Below, piece by piece: positions 1 to 8,711 of a stretch of DNA of 29,780 nucleotides (its first letter is position 1; the number at the start of each line of letters is the position of its first letter). A program made the translations under genes and the position numbers. Source of the stretch: Nemertoderma westbladi. Lineage: Eukaryota > Xenacoelomorpha > Nemertodermatida > Nemertodermatidae. The DNA lies in assembly GCA_032718475.1 (NCBI GenBank), contig JAUCBJ010000020.1, forward strand, positions 1 to 29,780. The letters run 5' to 3'. The notes beneath the pieces are model-generated. The model was not told the origin of the DNA, did no database searches, and was given only the letters and a program-made list of their open reading frames with translations.

Positions 1-2346
1 ATGCCTAACCTGTTTGTGGGAGACCAACATTGCCTCAGTTTTTGAAGCGTTATATGTGACTAACCATTTTTTGCCCCAATCAAAAACATTAGCCAGGTCG
101 GCATTAAGAGCCGCCGTGGCTACACTAGGTTCCCCCACAATAACGTACAGAGATGTATCATCCGCAAATAACTTTACTTTAGAACTAACAATATCGACAA
201 TGTCATTAATAAAAACTAAAAATAACAATGGACCTAGCACAGAACCTTGTGGAACCCCTGCAAGCGTTAATAACCACGTGGACTGACACCCATTAATTAA
301 GACGCACTGCATATTGTTGGATAAATAACTTTGAAACCATTTCAACAGAGAGCCAGATATCCCCATCCGCTCTAGTTTATGTAGTAGTGCGGCATGATGA
401 ACCTTGTCAAATGCTTTACTGACATCGAGAAATACCAATCTTACCTCTTTACCCTTGTCAACGGCACTAACCAACTCGTGGTACAATGTAAGTAATTGGT
501 AAACACATCCGTCCCCGCGGCTGAAACCAGATTGAAATTTTGTTATATAACCCTTTATATGATTGAATACGTATTTAAATATAATGCGTTCGAAAAGTTT
601 ACTAAGGCAGCTCGTTAGGGACACTGGCCTATAATTAAGACATTCAAATCGTAAACCTTTTTTAAAAACCGGGGTAACGAACCTTTTTTTCCAAGATGCG
701 GGATGCCATGCCTTATCTAATATAAGTTGAAAGAGTTTGGAAAAATTACGAGCCATAAAAGGTAAAGCAGATAAAATCATTTTATTTGAGATTTTATCCC
801 CAGGTGACGCAGCTTTACCAGGACACAGATCTTTGGCTGCAGCTAAAACGTCAATTCTAGAAATGTTTATTTCAATAAGTACAGGCTCAGGCATTGGCCC
901 CTCTGGGATAATAAAGTTCGAACAATCCAGTTTATATTGGTCTGTAAAATAGACATTAAAGAGATCAGCTTTTTCACGACTATTAGTCGCAATGCGATCC
1001 CTGTAGTATACTGGCGGAATCGCAGGTTTAACCTGGAGGCCAATTACAGATTTGCAGATACCCCACCATTTCTTTTCAGTGATATTATTGTCAAAGCACA
1101 ATTTGTCGGATAACCCTTGGTAAAAATCCTGTTTTGCAATTTTACACTTATTAGTGTAATCACCGCGTATTAATCTAAACCTTGCCCAGGCAATTTCGGT
1201 ATTCTGTTGACATGCTTGCTTATGTTTCCTGTTTTTTTTATTAGCCAGTGCACGTAAACTGGAGTTATACCAAGGTTTATCACATGGTCTAATTGTTACA
1301 TACTTATTTGGTATAGCAGCTGCTGCGCATTCTAAAAATTTATCAGACCATTTAGAAATAATTGCATCAACGTCATCAGTTTCGTTATTAATTATATCGT
1401 CCCAGTTAATATCGCGCAGGCAGTCCAAAAAAAGTTGATTATTGGCCTCATTATATAACCAAATGTGGCGTCTATATGCTGTTTCTTTGTATATTTTAAA
1501 GTTATATTCGAATTTTACAACGGAGTGGTCGCTAGTCCCCCAAGGGGGAGTAACATTGACATGCGAAACCTTGGAGGAGTCAGTAGTAAGAATGGGCAAT
1601 AACAAGGTACTGGAGGATGGCGTTATACGGGTGGGCTCATTTACCCACTGTGATAAACCCTGTCTCTGAATTAAGTGCACCAAGTCCCTGCAGGCATTCG
1701 GGTTCAGTAAGTCGTTATTAAAGTCACCCAATAAAATTAATTCAGAGTAGCCAAGCCCCCTTGCTTCCGAAACCATATCATTGATTGCTTCCCAGAAATC
1801 TGGGCTTGTGTACTCTGGTCTATAAAATAAACCAAATAGAAGCTTACCCCCTTTGGTTAAGCATGAGCACCACAAAGATTCATAATTTGGGGCCACATTT
1901 TCAAGAACGTGAATACGTTTTGACATAATTGAGTTGGACACATATAACGCTAAACCTCCCCAGCCATCACAACGGTCCCTCCTAAGAGGTTCTTGAAAGC
2001 CGGTCAATGACAAATCACTTGAGTTATTGCAATCAGTGAGCCATGTTTCAACCACCGCAATTATATCAAATGAAGTGCTAAGGTGGTCTGGCATATAATC
2101 CCAATTAGCAGGCAAAGACCTAATATTGGTTTGTAAAATGCGTAGTGGGTGAATCGTGGTTACTGCCGGCCCTGGATTCAACTGTACGTCACCAGAAAGT
2201 ACAAGTGAAAAATATGCAGTAATTAATAGCAAGATGATCCATGAACTCGGTAAAGGAAACGAAAGAGCTACAAATTTTACACTTAACACCTTAGTGGAAC
2301 CATATGAGCCAATAGATGCTCTCCATTGGTCAGTAGAAATACCCAT
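1..2346 (-). CDS. CR1/L2-like LINE ORF2: AP endonuclease plus reverse transcriptase (3' end outside window)
   Basis: One uninterrupted frame of 782 codons runs from an ATG at 2346 to the window edge, so the C-terminus is missing. In order: a short N-terminal leader; a hydrophobic stretch (about residues 25-50); a 2A-like DVQLNPGP (residues 53-60); an APE-type endonuclease with LQTNIRSL, VVETW, GDFN (near residue 207) and SDH (near residue 272); then a reverse transcriptase with KAFDKVHH, GVPQGSVLGPLLF and an LFADDTSLY catalytic box (near 727). The protein would nick target DNA and copy its own RNA there (target-primed reverse transcription). LFADDTSLY and GVPQGS are typical of the CR1/L2/jockey side of the LINE tree. 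The absence of any stop over 2.3 kb implies a young copy. One oddity is that the usual LDLI motif before SDH reads LLPI here. An in-frame TAG lies upstream of the ATG, which supports this start. Confidence 0.93.
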   Translation of the reverse strand, partial: MGISTDQWRASIGSYGSTKVLSVKFVALSFPLPSSWIILLLITAYFSLVLSGDVQLNPGPAVTTIHPLRILQTNIRSLPANWDYMPDHLSTSFDIIAVVETWLTDCNNSSDLSLTGFQEPLRRDRCDGWGGLALYVSNSIMSKRIHVLENVAPNYESLWCSCLTKGGKLLFGLFYRPEYTSPDFWEAINDMVSEARGLGYSELILLGDFNNDLLNPNACRDLVHLIQRQGLSQWVNEPTRITPSSSTLLLPILTTDSSKVSHVNVTPPWGTSDHSVVKFEYNFKIYKETAYRRHIWLYNEANNQLFLDCLRDINWDDIINNETDDVDAIISKWSDKFLECAAAAIPNKYVTIRPCDKPWYNSSLRALANKKNRKHKQACQQNTEIAWARFRLIRGDYTNKCKIAKQDFYQGLSDKLCFDNNITEKKWWGICKSVIGLQVKPAIPPVYYRDRIATNSREKADLFNVYFTDQYKLDCSNFIIPEGPMPEPVLIEINISRIDVLAAAKDLCPGKAASPGDKISNKMILSALPFMARNFSKLFQLILDKAWHPASWKKRFVTPVFKKGLRFECLNYRPVSLTSCLSKLFERIIFKYVFNHIKGYITKFQSGFSRGDGCVYQLLTLYHELVSAVDKGKEVRLVFLDVSKAFDKVHHAALLHKLERMGISGSLLKWFQSYLSNNMQCVLINGCQSTWLLTLAGVPQGSVLGPLLFLVFINDIVDIVSSKVKLFADDTSLYVIVGEPSVATAALNADLANVFDWGKKWLVTYNASKTEAMLVSHKQVRH
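2167..2190 (-). other. 2A-like ribosome-skipping motif DVQLNPGP in LINE ORF2
   Basis: The codons read GAC GTA CAG TTG AAT CCA GGG CCG, giving D-V-Q-L-N-P-G-P at residues 53-60 of ORF2. It follows a hydrophobic segment and a SG pair. The family consensus is D-V/I-E-x-N-P-G-P, where the ribosome fails to form the final Gly-Pro bond and releases the upstream peptide. Such motifs are known near the N-terminus of some APE-type LINEs. The consensus Glu is Gln here, so activity may be reduced. Confidence 0.75.
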
Positions 2347-2610
2347 AGTTAATAAATACCCGAAATAACAAAAGGATTTATATAAACATAAAATATTATT
2401 GAAATTAAAACACTATACTGGAGAGCAACTTTATGGTTCATCAGTCCCAGCGACCGAGGCGACGCAAGGGAGGTCCCAGTTCCAATCAAGGGGGATAGAA
2501 AAACAAGTAAGGCACAGCAGGCAGCAATCAGAGTCTTACACTCACATACAGACCCCATAGTGTTAAAAAGTGACGCATATACACTTCCACATATACCATA
2601 CATACATGAC

Positions 2611-2671
2611 ATGTACAAACACAAACACAAACGTACACATACACATACACATACGCAACAACCAACACAAT
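2611..2671. repeat. CA-rich microsatellite
   Basis: Interrupted ACACA and ACACAT runs, followed at 2684-2697 by a short (TA)n run. It looks like simple-sequence DNA with no coding signal. Confidence 0.8.
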
Positions 2672-3004
2672 ACATAAAAATTGCAATATATATATATCGA
2701 ACAAGTACTATAATATGTCTGCTTAACCTACGATGATAATGGCAAAGTACAGTGGCCGATAAGGTCTGCCATGTAGAAAATTAAATTCAGAGGAAATCAT
2801 ACTGAAGGTGAACCATGGAAGTCTGTACGGTACTGCGTTCAGATAATTATGTAACGCGAGTCACGGCTTACAAGACAAAAAAAAAAACAAAAAAACTAAA
2901 AATGAAAAAAATACTTTCTTATCTATCGTTCAATCGATACTACTGTAATCTCAAATTACAAAAATATAAGCAAAAGAGAAATTGATACTGTAGTATAACA
3001 TTGT

Positions 3005-3215
3005 ACCTAATATAATCCAGTTCACGTGTATAAATACTGGTATGGTATATATTCCTAATATAAACAAGTTCCGGTATATATCCCCTAAAAAAAATATAAT
3101 CACGTTCCGGTACATATCTATCACATAATCCAGTATAAAAATACCGGTATATAACCCTAATATAATCCCGTATAGGAATACCGATATATACCCATCATAT
3201 AATACTAATATAAAC
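3005..3215. repeat. Diverged AT-rich tandem repeat with CCGGTATATA cores
   Basis: Four to five imperfect copies of a unit of roughly 35-50 bp recur. Each carries a variant of TTCCGGTATATA or TACCGGTATATA followed by CC(C)TAATATAATC. Copy length and sequence drift strongly, so exact borders are uncertain. Confidence 0.55.
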
Positions 3216-3460
3216 GGCAGATAGGGAGGTATCTAAATGAGAACAAAATAAATTCTACATCAACACATAAGTTCCGATTATGTATTTCACTACCGCGAAA
3301 ATTAGCTACAAAAATTTATACAGCTCACAAAACAAAACAAGAAAAAAAAATGCTTTTGATTGTTCATTTCCCAGGGCCAATCAGCCAATAAACAGTAAGT
3401 AAACCAAAGGAAAATATCAACAATTATGCCTATTTCGTTATCCCATTACCGGTACCAATT

Positions 3461-4480
3461 TCAAACAGGGCCTTCAAGTAGGGACGCGAACTTGTTGCTG
3501 TTGAGAACCGACATCACACTCACAACATCAGATGGTGTCTGAGATGAATCAGAGATATCGACGAGATTGGTAATATCTTGGGGGTATTTAACTCTAACGA
3601 CTTCCCCTTTGTTATTCTTAGCAAATAAGTTGCCATCCGTCGACCAAGCATCGCGTAGTACTTTAGCTTTGACCAGCCGACGTGCTTCGTAAAGTAGGGC
3701 GCCACGATATGGTGTTAGCAACTCGTTGATATAAACCTGGTCGGAACGTACGCTGGTTTTCAACTTAAACCGTGATTTAAATAGAGATTCGCGCGCGTAA
3801 TAAGAGGTAAATTTCACAATAACCTGTTTATTGTTACGCGACGGGTGGGACCGAGAAATAGTAGCTGGGTCGAATGAATGTAATCCACACCTATCGTTAG
3901 CCAGCTTCGTTACAAACTTGGGCCAGACATCCAGTGATCCTGTATGCCTACCAGTACTAGGAGTAGCCTTATTATCGCTAATCGCAGAGAGAACAAGGGG
4001 ACCGGATAGAACAAGCGATTCTCGGCGCGCGTATTGAGCATCGTTATCAACACGAAGAGCTACGTTAGAAATGGAAGTTGAGTTCTTAGCACAAGCACTC
4101 CGTACCTCTTCAGTAAAGTTTGCGGGGTCGAAGGAAGACAAAAAATCCTGTCATCTCTTCAAATTTCCTTTGCAGAAAGTTCGATAATTCCCGACCGAAT
4201 TTATCCAGGCTAGCTTCGATGATACTAGATATATCAGAGGTACCGGTATTACCCGGATTAAAGGCAGGAACACCGTCCTCCGGCCCCTGTGTACTGTGAA
4301 ACACGTCCTCCAAGTCAGGTGGATTGACCATCTCAGTTGTCAGTTGGAGCCAAGTGCGCGGGGCTGGATGAAGACATTGGGCCAGCAGCCAGCACCAAAC
4401 CGTTTTGGGGCTGGTGAGTGAACGGAGGAAGACGAGGTTGATGCCTTAGATACCTCGCTAAGGTTTCTCTTATTATCCAT
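3461..4480 (-). pseudogene. LINE ORF1 with FP25K-like C-terminal domain, two frameshifts
   Basis: This is the nucleic-acid-binding ORF1 protein of the same minus-strand LINE, in three pieces. The ATG at 4480 opens a Ser-rich N-terminus (MDNKRNLSEVSK...) that meets TGA at 4340-4342. The frame then continues shifted (4331 to about 4140, with an amphipathic, coiled-coil-like stretch EASLDKFGRELSNFLQRKF), and shifts back at a run of six T (minus strand) near 4140 to end with TGA at 3461-3463. The last 220 residues contain VIVKFTSYYARESLFKSRFK, then VYINELLTPYRGALLYEARR and WSTDGNLFAKNNKGEVVRV. That pattern matches the baculovirus FP25K-like C-terminal domain found in many LINE ORF1 proteins, here preceded by an RRM-like part. 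The first and last pieces share one frame, so the two indels cancel. The breaks could be decay or homopolymer sequencing error. The reconstructed length is about 340 codons. Confidence 0.75.
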
Positions 4481-5235
4481 ACAAAAAAGACCAAATGAAG
4501 GTCAGAAGGTTGTTGAAACAAAAAACAAATGGGGATTGTAATATCTTTATCTAATTACCGTAGTTTACAGGTTTAGGCACAACTTTAGCCATACCCTATG
4601 GCAGTATGGTAAGTCATATACCAGATTTCAAAACGCAGTAAATCGTAAATGTCATGTCCAGATGTCCAAGATTCCCCAGTATGCCGGTAACTGTCACATG
4701 ACAGGCCTACCTAACCAACTGTCAGATTACAGGATTAGCCTACCACAGGAGTAGTCATCCTGTCTGCTGTCCGTGCCGTACAGGTACGGTTAGTGAGTTA
4801 GTGAGTTATTCTTGAACCTTATCGCGATTTGTTGGTACTGATGGAATGCTGGTCATGTAAGGATTCTAAATATTAACTTATTTATGAATAGCTACGTAAT
4901 AGTATAATTAAAGAGGTATTGCATTGTTGCCCAGCTACGTATTGAATAAACACAATGTTCTAGAATATGGTATGCCTACATTTATTAAATATAATAAATG
5001 GCCTGCAGGGGAAGCAAATACATGCAACATTCGAATGCCCATATCTCAGGTGTTTCCCAACCAAATTCAAATGTTTTTACATATTTGGAATCCTTGCAAG
5101 GGCAGCTTTCTATTGGTACCATCAAATCACAATAAGGTTGAAGAATGATTGCACTGTGACCTGTGAAATATCGCCAGAGACACCTTTTTCAAACACTTGT
5201 AGCTAAAGATTGAAAGCAAAAATAAAAATTCTGGC

Positions 5236-5277
5236 TCACCCACTGAGGACGAGTGAGGTGAAACGATCTCTGTTTCA
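5236..5277 (+). other. Two adjacent hairpins
   Basis: TCACC+CACT (5236-5244) pairs with AGTG (5252-5255) and GGTGA (5257-5261), with one bulged A and a 7-nt loop GAGGACG. Immediately after it, TGAAAC (5259-5264) can pair with GTTTCA (5272-5277) around a 7-nt loop. The two stems share three bases, so they may be alternatives. No function is recognised. Confidence 0.5.
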
Positions 5278-5396
5278 AATTTCATGTAATCTCATTAAGA
5301 TTTGTAGAAAAATTTGGGGCATCCAGGTACCTGAATAACGACACTATATTCCAGGACATGGTGTAATAGAAGGCGCTCTCGCGCTGATCCCCTAAC

Positions 5397-5428
5397 CATG
5401 GCCTACTATATATATATAGTAGGCCATG
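5397..5428. repeat. Perfect 32-bp palindrome flanked by 10-bp direct repeats
   Basis: The 32 bases equal their own reverse complement: CATGGCCTACTA and TAGTAGGCCATG around a TA-rich centre. CCCTAACCAT occurs on both sides (5390-5399 and 5429-5438), the way a target-site duplication would. It may be a minimal inverted-repeat insertion or the remnant of an excised or collapsed transposon. Confidence 0.8.
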
Positions 5429-5720
5429 CCCTAACCATCATCAAATTAAGTAATCGAATGACTTCGGCTTATTATACATTCTAGAATGTGGTATTATTCT
5501 CTATTTATTCCGTTACTTTTGAGACCAACCTCGGTATGCAGCTGCTCTGGTTGTATAGGTATCATTGGTTTATGAGTCCTTTGTCGCGCCACCTGGTGGT
5601 ACTTTGCGGCACGTTGATATGGTTGCTTATCAAAGAAGTAACACAATCGTGCATTCCAGTCCTGTATAACAAATATAAATGGCATTCAGTACTGGGCATA
5701 CACAGAGCAGCTCCTCAAAA

Positions 5721-6380
5721 ATAGTAAATAAACAAGGTGGGTGGACAGTGGACACCTTCAATAGTAAATAAACAAGGTGGGTGCACACCTTCAATAGTAA
5801 ATAAACAAGGTGGGTGGACACCTTCAATAGTAAATAAACAAGGTGGGTGGACACCTTCAATAGTAAATAAACAAGGTGGGTGGACACCTTCAATAGTAAA
5901 TAAACAAGGTGGGTGGACACCTTCAATAGTAAATAAACAAGGTGGGCGGACAACTTCAATAGTAAATAAACAAGGTCGGTGGACACCTTCAATAGTAAAT
6001 AAACAAGGTGGGTGGACACCTTCAATAGTAAATAAACAAGGTGGGTGGACACCTTCAATAGTAAATAAACAAGGTGGGTGGACACCTTCAATAGTAAATA
6101 AACAAGGTGGGTGGACAACTTCAATAGTAAATAAACAAGGTGGGTGGACACCTTCAATAGTAAATAAACAAGGTGGGTGGACACCTTCAATAGTAAATAA
6201 ACAAGGTGGGTGGACAACTTCAATAGTAAATAAACAAGGTGGGTGGACACCTTCAATAGTAAATAAACAAGGTGAGTGGACACCTTCAATAGTAAATAAA
6301 CAAGGTGGGTGGACACCTTCAATGGTAAATAAACAAGGTGGGTGGACACCTTCAATAGTAAATAAACAGGGTGGGTGGAC
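5721..6380. repeat. 33-bp minisatellite, about 20 copies
   Basis: The unit begins CAATAGTAAATAAACAAGG and ends GTGGACACCTT, with only scattered substitutions. The 33-bp length keeps frame, so one plus frame reads repeated GGWTPSIVNKQ and one minus frame reads repeated VSTHLVYLLLK, both without stops. Neither has a credible start or flanking coding sequence. I read this as a non-coding minisatellite. Confidence 0.93.
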
Positions 6381-6388
6381 ATGCTACG

Positions 6389-6611
6389 AAATTTGATATG
6401 ATGATACATCGACACCTTTTCTTACTGCTGGGGCCTTGCCGGATTTCTCAGTTATTTCCATACAACAAGCCCATAAAAAATTAGCAACGTTAAAATAACC
6501 ACCTCCGTAGACTTTATTTTTCGTCCTTTGAATGTAATCTAGATGGCGCAGTGGCGGTAGGGCTAATGTCGCGATACGGAAAGTCGCTTACGGCTAATTT
6601 TCAGATTCTTT
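6389..6611 (+). repeat. Left inverted arm of the composite element
   Basis: About 220 bp aligning to the reverse complement of the right arm. The left arm carries the undisturbed sequence ATCTAGAT at 6537-6544, which is the empty-site equivalent of the MITE insertion in the other arm. Its inner end holds degenerate copies of the GTCGCGTTACGGCTAAT motif. Confidence 0.75.
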
Positions 6612-6620
6612 CAGATTTCA

Positions 6621-7272
6621 GAAATGGTTCGGCCGCGAAGGGTTGGTTCAGGGGTGGGTTGGGAAAAAATGGTTGGCCGCGAAGGGGTGGTTCAGGGGTG
6701 GGTTGGGAAGAAATGGTTGGCCGCGAAGGGGTGGTTCGGGGGTGGGTTGGGAAGAAATGGTTGGCCGCGAAGAGGTGGTTCAGGGGTGGGTTGGGAAAAA
6801 ATGGTTGGCCGCGAAGGGGTGGTTCAGGGGTGGGTTGGGAAGAAATGGTTGGCCGCGAAGGGGTGGTTCGGGGGTGGGTTGGGAAGAAATGGTTGGCCGC
6901 GAAGAGGTGGTTCAGGGGTGGCTTGGGAAGAAATGGTTGGCCGCGAAGGGGTGGTTCGGGGGTGGGTTGGGAAGAAATGGTTGGTCGCGAAGAGGTGGTT
7001 CAGGGGTGGGTTGGGAAGAAATGGTTGGCCGCGAAGGGGTGGTTCGGGGGTGGGTTGGGAAGAAATGGTTGGCCGCGAAGAGGTGGTTCAGGGGTGGCTT
7101 GGGAAGAAATGGTTGGCCGCGAAGGGGTGGTTCGGGGGTGGGTTGGGAAGAAATGGTTGGCCGCGAAGGGGTGGTTCGGGGGTGGGTTAGGAAGAAATGG
7201 TTGGCCGCGAAGGGGTGGTTCGGGGGTAGGTTGGGAAGAAATAGTTCGGCCGCGAAGGGGTGGTTCACTACA
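6621..7272 (+). repeat. 44-bp G-rich minisatellite with a G-quadruplex motif in most units
   Basis: Fourteen full units plus a partial one. Most units contain four G-runs within about 25 nt (GGGG, GGGGG, GGG, GGG with short spacers), fitting the G3+N1-7 quadruplex rule on the plus strand. Units alternate between GAAGGGG...TTCGGGGG and GAAGAGG...TTCAGGGG types. Units 7-12 look like an 88-bp dimer repeated three times, and units 1-6 like a trimer repeated twice. Because 44 is not a multiple of 3, all three frames read the same residues, so the long open frames here are artefacts. Confidence 0.93.
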
Positions 7273-7497
7273 CCAACATGCCAGTCGGGATCACCACCCC
7301 CTCCCAATGCAGCTGGACTTTCAACTGGGTGATCGGCGGTTGGAAGGACGACCATTGCCTGCTTGTCAGTCCCCAAACAGAACGCCATATTGTCTAGGTA
7401 GCGAGCCAGGCGTTGGTAAACTCATTGCTTCTTCGGCTGCTATTATTGGCTGTAATCTGTGCTTCAGGCTGTATTACATTAAACGATTGGCGTAATC

Positions 7498-8367
7498 CAG
7501 GGTGATAAACTTTCCCCCCTACTCTTCAGCCTATTTGTTTCCGACCTCCCTGCCGTTATATTAGCTGCAGGCTGCTGTTTATATATGTACGCGGACGACG
7601 TCGCCATTACCGGTAACACGATCACCGAGGTTCAAACCAGCCTAGAGTACCTCCTGGCATACTGCAAAGAAAATGACCTTGTCGTCAATAAGGCGAAAAC
7701 GAAGGCGATGAAATTCCGCCGTGGTGGCCGCCTCTGCAGAACCGACGTCCTAGTCTACGATGGATCCCCCCTGGAGTTCGTCAACTCCTTCGAGTACCTC
7801 GGGGTTGTCCTCACGACAAAGAACTGCGCCACAGGTCACTACAAACACCTACACAAGCGTGGGATATCAGCCTGTATGCGATTGGCAACTAAGGTCAATT
7901 TCAAGTTGATCTCCATGACAACAGCCCAGCGTCTATGGAAGCTCGTTATTCTACCAGCGACGACCTACGGCCGCGCGGTCTTCAGCGTAGTTCCATCGAA
8001 TGCTGACTCACTGAACCACGTCGTAGCGGTTCGAGCATTCTATTGGAAACTGTGGTGTGGGGTAAGTAAATACGCCTCCACCACGGCAATACTAAACGCG
8101 GTCGATCACCCTTCAGAGAACGGCGAGCTCTCCCTCCTCGAACTCACCGGCTACAGACGCCGTGCGGCAGCCCAATTCATTTCTAACGGCTCGCACCACA
8201 AGCTATGCCGCAGCAAAGGGTGCTGGAGACCGACGCCCACATGTATCTGCCGTCTCTGCGACGGTCCGGCGACAGACAAGGACCACGGCCTCAGTTGTAC
8301 TGGCATCCCAACTCTCTCAACAACATTTAAACGTTCCCTGTTCCTTTACGCCCTAAACGACTTTTAA
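7498..8367 (+). pseudogene. 5'-truncated non-LTR reverse transcriptase with C-terminal zinc knuckle
   Basis: Homology starts abruptly at the codons Q-G-D-K (7498), continues as LSPLLFSLFVSDLP, then LYMYADDVAI with the YADD catalytic box at 7588-7599, and ends at TAA 8365-8367 (last residues LNDF). The endonuclease and the first half of the reverse transcriptase are missing, which is typical of aborted target-primed reverse transcription. After the thumb region (NSFEYLGVVL) comes a Cys/His cluster C-x2-C-x8-H-x3-C (8248-8298), like the terminal knuckle of jockey/I/R1-type LINEs. YADD and the zinc knuckle distinguish it from the FADD-bearing elements elsewhere in the window. A poly(A)-like AATAAAAAAAAAT follows at about 8385, and a second AATAAA at about 8590. 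It lies between the arms of the composite element. It cannot be active. Confidence 0.85.
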
Positions 8368-8690
8368 CTGAATCGATATCTATTTTAATAAAAAAAAATA
8401 TACATATTTTCTCTTTTATTTCATTACATTGCACCACCCTTTTAATTTAACTCAACTAATAGCACTTTACACGTATATTTACAATTACATAACATTATAT
8501 TTACAATATTCTATATGTGTGATTCCTACCATATACCTACATTAACTTGATTTCATGTTCCTGTTCAATTTATACACCATATGTTGGTAATAAAGTTTTA
8601 GTTTCATTACATTAAATTTTTCGGATCTCATCTGTACGTAAACACCATAGAATAATATTGATAATGATACCCTATGTAAAACAAAGACAA
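8368..8690 (+). other. 3' UTR-like tail of the truncated LINE and AT-rich DNA
   Basis: No gene. An A-rich run with AATAAA follows the stop codon, and a second AATAAA lies in GGTAATAAAGTTTTAG near 8590. Either may mark the LINE 3' end. The rest is AT-rich up to the right inverted arm. Confidence 0.4.
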
Positions 8691-8711
8691 TAGATTAGCC
8701 GTAACGCGACA

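Larger units (their letters stand above)
2347..3460. other. AT-rich spacer between the two LINE ORFs
   Basis: I see no convincing gene here. The stretch lies between ORF1 and ORF2 of the minus-strand LINE and is unusually long for an inter-ORF spacer. It holds a CA-rich microsatellite, A-rich runs (about 2876-2915) and a diverged tandem repeat. A roughly 108-codon minus-strand frame at 2349-2675 is largely a translation of the GT/CA repeat (Cys/Val alternation), and I do not regard it as a gene. Confidence 0.6.
4481..5720. other. Non-coding stretch, probable LINE 5' UTR then unclassified DNA
   Basis: The part nearest 4480 is probably the 5' UTR of the minus-strand LINE; its 5' end cannot be placed. 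The rest has only short overlapping open frames without family features. Notable contents are a short duplication of GTTAGTGA (about 4791-4807), two adjacent hairpins at 5236-5277, and a perfect palindrome at 5397-5428. Confidence 0.5.

Noticed and set aside
1-2368. Plus-strand frames of 70-90 residues at 14-286, 737-952, 1442-1669 and 2156-2368
   Set aside because: They are antisense shadows of the intact LINE ORF2, which reads through the same bases with recognisable endonuclease and reverse transcriptase motifs.
2349-2675. Cys/Val-rich protein of 108 residues on the minus strand
   Set aside because: The N-terminal half is a translation of the GT/CA microsatellite and the rest is the region upstream of LINE ORF2. 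No family features.
5241-5264. Hammerhead ribozyme (CTGAGGA...GAAAC)
   Set aside because: The core strings match CUGANGA and GAAA, but the intervening bases cannot form stem II, and no stem III with a cleavage triplet is visible.
5630-6415. Genes reading GGWTPSIVNKQ (plus) or VSTHLVYLLLK (minus) repeats
   Set aside because: Both strands of the same 33-bp minisatellite are open simply because the unit length is a multiple of three. Starts are non-ATG or lie inside the array, and flanks do not look coding.
6542-6556. tRNA or tRNA-derived SINE (TGGCGCAGTGG matches a box A)
   Set aside because: No box B (GGTTCGANTCC) follows at a suitable distance, there is no cloverleaf, and the sister inverted arm does not conserve the box A string.
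6551-7495. Gly/Trp-rich repeat protein of about 314 residues and overlapping frames
   Set aside because: The 44-bp minisatellite gives the same residues in all three frames, and the frames run into unrelated non-coding DNA. Explained by the repeat.
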